Positions 1 through 9,606 of a DNA stretch of 64,000 nucleotides are shown here, one piece after another; positions within the stretch are counted from its first letter, which is position 1; each line of letters begins with the position of its first letter. The notes under the pieces were generated by a model. The model worked only from the letters and a program-made list of their open reading frames with translations, made no database searches and was not told the origin of the DNA. The DNA comes from Clavulina sp. PMI_390 (lineage: Eukaryota > Basidiomycota > Agaricomycetes > Cantharellales > Hydnaceae): assembly GCA_015039315.1 (NCBI GenBank), contig WIDE01000017.1:90181-154180 (forward strand). The letters run 5' to 3'. The position numbers were made by a program, and so were the translations under genes.

Positions 1-1
1 A

Positions 2-925
2 CCAAACTCCCAGCCTATTCCTCCCCCGCTCGAAAAAAATGGAGCCATCAAAGGATCCTCATGGGCTTATCAAGGATCAAAGAAATGGCTCACTGGCGCA
101 GTGCTTTACGAAGATCTTTCCATAGCATGATATCACGTCAGCTGGATGGAGGACTCCCGTCATTCTCCGATACGAAACGTTGTGCGCGAGATTCGATGGG
201 CCGACCCTCCTAGCCCATGGGACGGCGGGCGACTGTACGAGGCAAGCGTGACGTATGGAGAACTTCTCGCGCAATTCGCAGAGAACGCGGAGAGGAACAG
301 AATACATATTGGTCGTGGAGAGTGCTGGGACCTTGCTAACGAGGGTCTGAAAAGTGTCGCTACCCAGATCGCCGCCCAGGGTGGTGGTGACGCAGGCCCA
401 ATGCCGTCCATTGGGAGAACTCACGGCCATCTGCTGTTCACTTCTGTTGCAGGCCAGCAAGGAACCTGGCGGGGCGGAGAAAATGCTATAAGGCGTGGTG
501 ATGTGGTCCAATGGCTGCGAACCTCCATAAAACTAGTTGGGCAACCGGCTGGCGGGTCCATGATTTTGGGGGATCCCGATCATACTGCCGTGGTGGTGTC
601 AGACACCTCTGTTGCCGGTATTGATGGTGGAAATATGGGTCCAGATGGCACATGCCCTCTTCACGCTTCGGCGATTGGGCCTCTTGAGGTCGTCGAACAA
701 AGTAGGACGGAGCTTCCTGTTCGGCGAACATACGATATGACCCAGTTTACAGCTGGCCAGGTCAGTCCCGTTACTCTAGGAAAGCTCGCTTAACAATTGA
801 CCCCCAATCTATACTAGGTCTGGATCTATCGTCCAGTGTCAATGCTAAGTTATCTAGGAGTCGCAGAGATCGCGCCAACTTGGCCTCCTCCACTCTCTCC
901 CTCTCGTCTCCATTCAGATGCATAG
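2..925 (+). CDS. BBC1/AIM3-type cysteine-protease-fold domain protein, 3' part, possibly broken
   Basis: This is the 3' end of a gene entering from the left edge. The reading frame runs 2-760, then a GT-AG intron 761-817, then a last exon 818-925. The product contains GRGECWDLANE with a Cys in a nucleophile-like setting, RRGDVVQW, and DPDHTAVV with a His. These resemble the C-terminal papain/NlpC-like fold domain of the actin-patch proteins Bbc1 and Aim3; the assignment comes from remembered family pattern, not a search. The last exon adds VWIYRPVSM, which fits the end of that domain. An in-frame TGA at 128-130 interrupts the frame upstream of ATG 146, although codons on both sides look like domain sequence (SKKWLTGAVLYEDL before, MEDSRHSPIRN after). 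It is therefore a pseudogene, a sequencing error, or a gene truncated to start at 146. Confidence 0.5.
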
Positions 926-1985
926 TCTGGTAAATTGAGTTCACTTTGGTTTTCCTGTCCAAGGATCATTTGATGATCAGCTGACGATATTGGTGAGCAA
1001 TGGACCTCCATGTCCCCCATGACCATAACCATTTGGATCTCCATCTTGCATCTTGATTGGGGTGGCGTCACCCCAGCTGCTGTTAACAGCGTGCCTGAAA
1101 GAGAGTATCTTTTCAAATTTTCCATTTGCCTTATGTTGTTGATAATGATGCCAAGTTCTTGGATGTGCTTCACCTACTTCGAGAGCGGAAAGGTGACAGC
1201 CTCAAAGCGAGAGTGACACATGAGAAGTAGATCTCGATTCTTGGAGATCCGACCGACCCCTGCTTCGGTTGCCCGTGACCCATCGCCTTGTATGGAGGCC
1301 GGCCTATTCGACCGTTACTGAGCTCTCTTTACCGCTGCTGCGGATAGGTGGTCTAGAATGGACCTATTCCTGTTGCATTTTGGGGATTCTAGCCCGGCTC
1401 TCCAAATAACCCCCCTTGGTGATGGTACTCCTGACATCGTAGCCATGTTTCGACGCCGTCTGTTGCCTATCTATAAAACTTGATGGCGGTTCGAGACCGC
1501 GTGTCGATTGACCGAAATCACGAGCACTAGTCCTGCAGTCTGGTTTTACTCCTTAGGCCCTTCCCAATTATGAATTGAAACATTGTGCTTCTAGAAGCAC
1601 ATCACGAGTAAGCTTCGCCAAGCCACGGATAAAGTGAATTATGATCTTGGCCCTTGGAAGCTCTCGACCCAAGCTGTGCGCAGTAGCCTCTCCCGCTCCT
1701 TTCGACCTATTACGCTGACAGGGCCTGCCAATCTCCCCGTCGCGGTAAAATCAGACCAATAACCCATACTCCGCCCCATTGAAGCGGCTGAACTAGGACA
1801 CACTTGGAGAGAGTTCACACATTGATCTAATTATTTTTTGGTGTCTTTCTCTGAGGCAGGCTGGAGGTTATATTCTCCCATCAGGCGAACCGAGACCATG
1901 AACACTTTCATTCAAATATATGAAGAAAGTGCCTGATATCCCGTTGGCTTCATATGGGAGAAAGCAATATTTGGAAATACATAGC
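926..1985. other. intergenic, no gene seen
   Basis: This stretch of about 1.1 kb holds only short unsupported ORFs. A segment near 1648-1670 shares cccttggaagctc with 4248-4260, at a similar distance upstream of the second M35 gene (about 508 and 565 bp). That suggests the promoter region was duplicated with the gene. Confidence 0.6.
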
Positions 1986-1990
1986 GGTTA

Positions 1991-2118
1991 CTGGGCACCA
2001 GCGAGACGTCAAGACTTCTTGGCCAAGGCTGTGGTTTAATATGTGCGTTATGTACCAAATTTCAACACGCCACCTTGATGATCGTTAATGATATAGTTTA
2101 GTGCTCTGAGGATATAAG
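1991..2118 (+). promoter_or_regulatory. Promoter of M35 copy 1: paralogue-conserved block plus TATA-like box
   Basis: The block 1991-2034 (ctgggcaccagcgag ... ccaaggctg) matches 4606-4650 upstream of copy 2. A TATA-like gatataag at 2111-2118 lies 50 bp before the ATG and has a counterpart at 4740-4747. Flanking bases ctctgag are also shared. These are the only clearly conserved upstream blocks I see. Confidence 0.55.
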
Positions 2119-2160
2119 TCGAAGCGATCGACAAGTCCTCACGTCTTCACTTCTACTACA

Positions 2161-3594
2161 ATGTTCTTCGCCGCCCTGTTTTTCGCACTTGTCAGTTCTT
2201 CCATATCTCTCGCTACACCCAGGGTTTCTGTCTCGTTCTCTGGCGAGTCGCACGTCGTCGATGTTGATAACTTCAAGATCGTCGCGCACCTGACCAATAC
2301 GGGAGACGAGACCCTTACCCTTCTGAACAGCCCCAACACACTTCTCACCCCCGAATGGTCGACGAGAGCCTTTCAGATTTCGAATGCCAAAGGAATCACT
2401 CCTGAGTTCAAAGGTCTAGTCGTAAGTTGCCTGAGTAGTATCAACTTAGACCTAGGACACAAGACCTGCGCACCATCAACACTTATAGGTCAAGTGGTCT
2501 CCTCAGGCCGCCGCCGCCAATAAATCGATCACAGTGATCGAGCCTGGAAAGACTGTCTCTTTCGAGCACAATTTAGGCGGCGTTTATAACTTTACCACCG
2601 CCGGCCCTGGCGACTACGAAATCGTTCCAACGAACGATGCTATTCTCTTCTCGTTCATCGATGCTAATGGGGCAATCGGCACTATTCGCGCTGATGTTAC
2701 GGATGGTTTTCATGTGACACTTTCTGGGAGCACAAAACCTTCTTTCTATGTGGGAGAGGAGACAAGTGTCGGCCTCGTCAGACGGGCGAACTCCTTCACG
2801 GGGCGAGTATTTGAATCACTATATTTGCTGGCTAGCAACTCATATCAGTTGGCTAGATGTTCCTCCTCTGAGAAAGCTGCGCTCAAGACCGCTGCTCAGA
2901 ACGCACAGACCTATGCTGATGCTGCCTACCGCTACCTGACTCGCATCTCTGCCTCAACGACGTGAGCCTTTGATGCCTTCATGCTCTTTATCGCTTTTAC
3001 TCATTGTTCATGACCCATTTCCAGCCGGTATACGACCTGGTTCGGCACCTACACTGCCTCTCGCAAGAATGTCGTCCAGACCCACTACAACTATATCCGC
3101 AATGGCCAGCTCGCAACGGATTCCTTCGATTGTCTTTGTAAGAGACCGGACGTATATGCCTTCGTCTACCCAAACAAGTTCGGCATAATCTAGTAGGTTT
3201 TTCCTTTTCCTTTACGTTGGTATTCCTGCAAACAGATCTGAGGCTACCCTTCCAGTTTGTGTGGCGCTTTCTGGAAAGCTCCTGCCCTGGGAACTGACTC
3301 CAAAGCTGGCACTCTGGTCCATGAGTCATCTCACTTCACTAGGAATGGTGGGACCCAGTAAGCCGTGATTCCTCGTCGTATCAAAGCGGGACCAATGCTA
3401 AGATCTTCGTCTATAGGGATTATGCGTATGGCCAACGGGACGCCAAGGCCCTTGCAAAAAGTAACCCCAGCAAGGCCACGATGAACGCGGAGTACGTCAT
3501 CCCCCCTTCACTCATTGCTTAGGTGCTGATATGACTGAATTGGCTGTGTAGTAACCACGAGTATTTTGCAGAGAACTCCCCTGCACTAGCCTGA
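2161..3594 (+). CDS. M35 peptidyl-Lys metalloendopeptidase, copy 1 (secreted)
   Basis: Seven exons: 2161-2421, 2489-2802, 2857-2961, 3025-3192, 3256-3357, 3417-3491 and 3552-3594 give 355 aa. A hydrophobic signal peptide (MFFAALFFALVSSSISLA) is followed by a propeptide, a dibasic RR site before the mature domain start (TGCSSSEKAAL), and the deuterolysin-type zinc site HESSH (about residues 305-309) with the third ligand Asp about 318 in GTQDYAYG, the aspzincin signature. The C-terminus DNHEYFAEN is typical of fungal peptidyl-Lys endopeptidases, which cleave on the N-side of lysine outside the cell. The second intron (2803-2856) starts with GC, while copy 2 has GT at the same place. The intron is 54 nt with no stop, so retention would insert 18 residues. 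The gene forms a tandem pair with 4814-6252. Confidence 0.88.
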
Positions 3595-4605
3595 GACAAT
3601 CCGAAACCTCAGCTTCAGTATATGATAGTTTACGAGTTATGTAGTCTCGGAGCCAGTTTGGTAACGTTTGAGGATAGCACACACTTTGTACCATCCGCAC
3701 AGTGGTTTAATACGGCAGTATGATTGCCATTTTCACTGCTCACCGGACTGGCGCACAGAGCCTGCAGGATGTTGCAATTGAAGCGTGACCTCAGACCCGT
3801 GCGAGTTGCACCACCCGTCACGAACAATCACCCGCACTGCGATCAACAACCTCGGTCGACGAATGAGACTCACCTCCTAAGCTTTAGCCTCATCAATCTG
3901 CCCTTTGACCCGCATGGTAGCCTATGACCGAGCTTAGCAAATCCATCGACATTGCTGTGGGGCACTGGTCTCACGGACAATCCTGATTGCGAATAACGGC
4001 GAACTTCTCCCCGCTCCCCACAGTCAATGTAGCGTATGCGATATCAGTTCACGACAGCTGATTCTTCAACAGGTTCCGTAAGTGTCGCCGTTGTCTTAAA
4101 CGATATCGGCGCCGCTCCGCGTGTGCCAAGCCTTCAACCTTGTGATACCCCCGGGCACGGTCGTTAGTAAATCTGATGATGAATTTGTTCAGCACGACAC
4201 GCATCATGGCTGATTGTTTTGCCAAGCTGCGGAAAGCATATGAAGCCATGCCCTTGGAAGCTCCAATCCACGCGCACCAGTTACCCCCGTCATACTCGAA
4301 GGACCCGACGTCTCCATATGGTAATAAAACCAATATTCGAATGCCAAGCCTCTGATCGCTGCCCCCACACTCCTACTCCACGGACGCACTGATAGTTGGA
4401 CCCGTCGAGGTAAATCAACGGTTCAGCTCCGCATTTGATTGTTGTCATCGACAAAGACGTATACTTCGCACATTACCCCAATAAAGAATAAAGGTGCATA
4501 ACTCCCTCCATGATCGGTTCTTCTACGAAGCGATAAATATACCATTCATATGAACGTATGATAAGGTACATGAATGGGGAAGGAACCTCAAGGTGATTCT
4601 TGATG
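3595..4605. other. intergenic between the M35 pair, no gene seen
   Basis: About 1 kb with only short ORFs in mixed frames. A string at 4214-4230 (ttttgccaagctgcgga) weakly resembles the conserved promoter block at 4632-4650 and may be an older duplication trace. Confidence 0.5.
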
Positions 4606-4747
4606 CTGGGTGACTAGCGAGGTGTCGAGCTTCTTTGCCAAGGCTGCGAAGTGTGATAGGTGCGATATTTGCACGGCGAGCACAAGGTTCGATGCATCGC
4701 CCTCGCCGATCCCTGGCGATACAGCCTAGGGCTCTCTGAGATATAAG
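4606..4747 (+). promoter_or_regulatory. Promoter of M35 copy 2: paralogue-conserved block plus TATA-like box
   Basis: Counterpart of 1991-2118. The conserved block is 4606-4650 and the TATA-like gatataag is 4740-4747, 74 bp before the ATG. Confidence 0.55.
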
Positions 4748-4813
4748 ACGGAGCGACAAACGAACCAACTCTCCTCAGCTCCTGCAAGCCCTTGCCTCTT
4801 CGCCTCCATCAAC

Positions 4814-6252
4814 ATGCTCTTCACTGCCCTGTTCGTCATCGCTGCCGGCTCTTCCACAGTCCTCGCCACTCCCAAAGTTTCTGTCTCCTTCTCTGGCGAG
4901 TCGCACGTTGATGGCGTCGACAACTTCAAAGTTGTCGCCAAGGTGGCCAACACTGGTGATGAGACGCTCACCCTTTTGAATGACCCCAACACTCTCCTCA
5001 CGCCCCAATGGTTGACCAAGAGCTTCCATATCTCGAGCGCCGAGGGAGTTGTTCCTGAGTTCAAGGGCGTTGCTGTAAGTGATATGTGTATGGCTCGATG
5101 CCGTGAGACTTATTCCTTATATATGATTGGCGTTTTTAGGTGAAGTGGTCTGCTAAGGCCGCCGCCGCAAGCAAGTCGGTCACCGTGATCGAGCCCGGCA
5201 AGGCTGCCACCTTCGAGCACACTTTGGGCGGCGTGTATAACTTTACCGCTGCTGGCCCTAGCACCTATGAAATCGTCCCAACGACCGATGCTACTCTCTT
5301 TTCGTTCGTTGATGCCAATGGAGCAATCAGCTCTATCCGCGCTGATGTCGCCGATGCCCACACTGCGACTCTTGCTGGAAGCACGGTCCCTTCATTCTAC
5401 CATGGAGAAGTAGCCAAGGCTGCGGGCCTCGCCAAGCGGGCACACTCCTTCAACGGGTGAGCGCTCCGAATCACTGTACCAAAACATAGTCGCTGAATTT
5501 GGGTCGCTAGATGCTCTTCTTCTGAGCAGTCCGCTCTCAATACCGCCGCCACAAACGCCCAAACCTATGCTGATGGCGCGTACAACTACCTCACCGGCAT
5601 CTCCGCCTCGACGACGTGAGTCTTGAATGCAGCGACAATCGCTATCGTCGGTTACTGATTCTCTGAGCTCCCCATTCCAGCCGGTATGCCACCTGGTTTG
5701 GTACCTATACTTCCACTCGCAAGAGTCTCGTCCAGACCCATTACAGCAACATCCGCAATGGCCAGCTCGCGACCGACTCATTCGATTGCACTTGCACGGA
5801 GGCTGATACCTATGCTTATGTCTACCCTGACACCTTCGGCTTGATCTAGTAAGTTTTCATTGACAGTCACTAGGCTCTTCAGCAGATCAATTCTAATTTT
5901 CATTTATAGCCTGTGTGGCGCTTTCTGGAGTGCTCCCGCTACCGGTACCGACTCCAAGGCTGGTACCCTGATCCACGAGTCGTCCCACTTCACGAAGAAC
6001 GGTGGTACCCAGTATGCCATACTCCTTTCATTATAGCCAGTCCCCCGACTGACACTATTGGCTATAGGGATTACGTCTATGGTCAGACCTCCGCCAAGTC
6101 TCTCGCGAAGAGCAACCCCAGCGAGGCCACCATGAACGCAGAGTAAGTAACTTGCCTTCTCGTGGATCGACTTGGAGCTGACGGCGCCGCATTGGCTGTC
6201 CATTAACAGCAACCACGAGTACTTCGCGGAGAACAACCCCGCCCAGTCCTAA
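4814..6252 (+). CDS. M35 peptidyl-Lys metalloendopeptidase, copy 2 (secreted)
   Basis: Seven exons: 4814-5074, 5140-5456, 5511-5615, 5681-5848, 5910-6011, 6068-6142 and 6210-6252 give 356 aa. All six intron positions and phases match copy 1. The parts in order are a signal peptide (MLFTALFVIAAGSSTVLA), a propeptide, a KR site (LAKRAHSF) just before the mature start SFNGCSSSEQSAL, the zinc site HESSH (residues 306-310), the third ligand Asp319 in GTQDYVYG, and the C-terminus DNHEYFAENNPAQS. Length and motifs fit secreted fungal peptidyl-Lys metalloendopeptidases such as the Grifola enzyme. All six introns are GT-AG. Roles in protein nutrition or host interaction are inference only. Confidence 0.92.
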
Positions 6253-6616
6253 ATCCGAGTTCGAGGATACAATAGCTCACAGTCTACTCAGTTCGCGTGA
6301 GCTAGCATGATACAAAATCAGCAGACGCAGATGTATATATCTTTAGCAATTGTATCACAAGTCCAATTTGATTAGGGGTTCTATTTTCAATGCTCACCTA
6401 GCGGGTCTAACAGAGTGAAACCAGCAGCCAATAAATGACTAGGGCCTAATGTTCTGAGAGGTACGAATGACGCAAGAATGGACGCGATTTGTTGTTGCGT
6501 CTGGCAGTTCCCTTCTCAGCCGTTTCTCACGCTCTCCCATGCTGTGATGGTCAGTACGAGCTTCAACATAGCTGTCGGCCACATCCTCATCTGTGTCCAA
6601 AATTGCGTCTGCTTAG
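6253..6616. other. intergenic, no gene seen
   Basis: 3' flank of M35 copy 2 and 5' flank of the sugar transporter. The initiating exon of the transporter could lie here (an ORF opens with ATG at 6478), but I could not join it in frame. Confidence 0.4.
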
Positions 6617-9233
6617 TCATATACTCCTCTAGCAATCGATGAAACCCAAGTGACCCGTGTGAGGCGCTTCCCGAATGGCGGATTCCTGAGCGTGCAGACC
6701 AATGGCGACTTTCCATCATTCTCGTATGCCTATGGCCCGGCTGGTACACAAAACATTTGATTCTGATCGTTTAGGCTCAGCACTTATGATTGAATAGGAT
6801 TGAAGGGCCTGTTCGCCAACCCGTTCACTTTCGCTTCGGCTTTGTTCGCATCCATTGGTGGCCTAACGTACGTCCGGAGATCAAGACAGATTGTGATAGT
6901 TCTCTAAAATTATTATATGGATCTGCCATCTCAAGCTTTGGATATGATCAAGGAGTGATTGCCAACTTGCTCGTCATGGCCAACTTCAAGCAACACTTCC
7001 CCGTGACCCCCTTTCAACAAGGCGCACTAAGTAGGCGAAACCCATAGAAGAAACTCTCCTTTACTCACTCCCATCACCATAGCCGCCGTTCTGGAGCTTG
7101 GAGCCCTAATTGGTGCGCTGACATGTGGGACTTATGGCGACACAATGTCAAGACGGAAGGCTATCAGGCTGGCCTGTGGTGAGCCCTCACTCTGTTTGTG
7201 TAGGGGCGCCAGATTACTCAAAACCTTTCTAGCTATCTTCTGTGTCGGTTCTTCTATTCAAACAATTGCAAATACTCTGAATTTCCTGGGCTGGGGCCGA
7301 TTTATTGGTGGCATCGGCATTGGCAGTCTCAGGTTCGCTATGTTAAGTCATCGTGTCCTGGAGCCCATCGAATCTGATGTCAAGATGTTATTAGCATGCT
7401 TTCGCCGCTCTATATGTCCGAAATCAGGTGCTGTCTGTAGCTCCGAGCTGGAGCAACTTTCTAACAAAGCAAAGCCTCTAGCCCTCCCGAATTCCGAGGC
7501 TCTTTATTAGCTTTGGAGCAACTCAGTATCGTCTTTGGCGTTGTTCTTGGCTTTTGGCTTGGATTCTTCACTCGTACAAGTATGCTACATCTCCCACCCT
7601 TCTAATGACCATGCTAAACGGAGCATCCGTCAAAACAGTACCTGGCTCACTGTCCTGGAGGATCCCACTGTGTTCGTGCCACTGTCTTGGTCATGACCAC
7701 CCACTCTTATCAACTTCTTTTAGTCGTCCAACTGATTCCGGGAGCTCTGCTTGCTATTGGATCCTTCATGCTCCCACCATCACCTCGGTATCTGGTAGCA
7801 GAAGGCAAGGGTGACGAGGCGGAAGTCACTCTGCGGAAGCTACGGATGGCTTCTGATGGACTGGAAGAGCTTGTACAGGTTAATTCTTTGCAGCCACGAA
7901 AATACCAAAGGTCTAAATTTCTTTTTAGATTGAGCTGATTGAGATGAAGGTTGAGGCCGCAATCATGGACATGCCTGACCGCGAAGTTAAAGGCTATCTA
8001 TCTGCATGGAGCCGAGTGTTTGAGCCAAAGTTCAGGAAACAGACGTTGATTGGAGCTGCTGTCATGTTTTTTCAGCGTGTGTACCCTTCATATCACCTGG
8101 TGACGCCCTTCTACGACTGATTGTTGTGACCAACCTAGAATGGACTGGCATCAATGCTGTGTTGTTTTATGGACCCGCTCTCATGCGCAGCATGGGGTTG
8201 CAGGGTGACACTGTGATGCTCGTGTCATCTGGTTTTGTGAATATTACACAGTTCCTTGCCGTGATTCCTGCAATCGTTTTCATTGACCGGTTAGGTGAGT
8301 CTCTCGATTGGGATATGGGATAGATGGTGGGCAGCGCTAAAATCTATGCGCTTATAGGCCGTCGCCCACTTCTCATGAGTACGCCAGCTTATGTTTATGC
8401 GATTGAACCGAAGCTTGACCACCTGAGACCTTGCTATAGCTGGTGCCATCCTAATGGCGATCTCGCATGCTATTATTGCTGGGCTAGTAAGTGATCTCTG
8501 GAGCATCAAGAGGTCGTCTGAACTCTGTCCTTTTAGGTGCTATATGGGCATACGGATTGGGCCCAGCACCAGACTGCAGCATGGTTTGCCGTGGGGTAAG
8601 TCTACTTACACCTCCCATTAATCGATTGGGCTCATGGATGTGATAGGATGATATACGTCTTTACTGCGAGCTATGGTGTCAGCTTTGGCCCTGTTTCGTG
8701 GGTCGTGAGTGTTACAGTTTCTTTTGTAGGCAACCCTACCGAAGTCCGGACTAACGCACAACATAGCTACCTAACGAAATATTCCCTCTAACCGTCAGAA
8801 GTAAAGGGGTTGGGCTATCCACGGCCTCAAACTGGACGAACAATTTCTTTGTGGGACTGCTTACGCCACCACTGATCGCTACATCACCAAGGTCGGTTAT
8901 CACCAATAATTGAAAAACTCGGCACTAAGCTAAGGGCTTTTTGACATGCTTGACCAGTGGCACCTATATGGTGTTTTCGTTCAGCTGTCTAGCTGCCTTC
9001 TTTTGGTCATGGCTTGTAGTGCCAGAAACGAAGGGTCGTTCCTTGGAAGAAATGGATTCGCTATTTAACTCAGATGCTGGCGCAGAAGGTGCCAGTCTTA
9101 AACGCGAGGTGATTTCTCTTTGTGCCTGAATGATTACACGCGAGCTGACAATACCTGCTAGTTGGAGCAGCGATTGGGACTGTGGCGGCAAGTAGAACTA
9201 GCACTAGGAGAGACAAGGGGGGATTTAGAATAA
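6617..9233 (+). CDS. MFS sugar transporter (SP family, 12 TM), many introns
   Basis: Splicing 17 or more short introns gives a continuous sugar-porter protein. Motifs in order: FASIGGLTFGYDQGVIANLLVM (TM1), SRRKA loop, GRFIGGIGIGSLSMLSPLY and SPPEFRGSLLALEQ, FQQWTGINAVLFYGP (TM7), DRLGRRPLL, LPNEIFPLTVRSKGVGLS, and VPETKGRSLEEMD near the C-terminus. These are the standard signatures of proton-coupled sugar or quinate permeases of the plasma membrane. The stop is at 9231-9233. The first coding exon is unresolved: the frame is open from 6617 after a TAG, with exons 6617-6743 and 6798 onward, but I see no in-frame ATG, so one more upstream exon is likely. No frame break was found downstream, so the gene looks functional. 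Substrate cannot be told from sequence. Confidence 0.8.
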
Positions 9234-9606
9234 GCTTTTGGACCTATTTTACCACTCGCCTATCTGTCTTTCGTAGAATACTTAAAATAGCATACTCAAT
9301 CTAGGTGAAGCGCGCACATACACTGCCCTGTTGAATCATTGCGTGGCCAAATTACTACCAAATATCGGCACCAGCGATGTTCAATCGCCCGCTGGTATAC
9401 AACTACGTTACTCTGAATGCCAATGTTTCACTCGTATTCTCCACAGGGGTGACCAGCTCCTTTGTGGTCACGTGTTGTGGTTTGTTTCGCACGCCGGCCT
9501 ACAAGCGCTGTGTTGTCGCGACTTGACCTCATACCTAAATTTCAACGCAAATCGAGCTGGGAGTTAATATAGAGCGCTTCTCGCGTGCCGTCGCGACTTC
9601 GTCGCG
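9234..9606 (+). promoter_or_regulatory. Upstream region of SPT7 with three TCGCGA palindromes
   Basis: The palindrome TCGCGA occurs at 9516-9521, 9591-9596 and 9602-9607. The last overlaps the A of the SPT7 start codon. A fourth related tctcgcgtg lies at 9580-9588. No gene is visible in this stretch. A binding function is inference. Confidence 0.35.

Noticed and set aside
9331..9567. 78-codon ORF upstream of SPT7
   Set aside because: No recognisable product; the region fits a promoter with TCGCGA palindromes.
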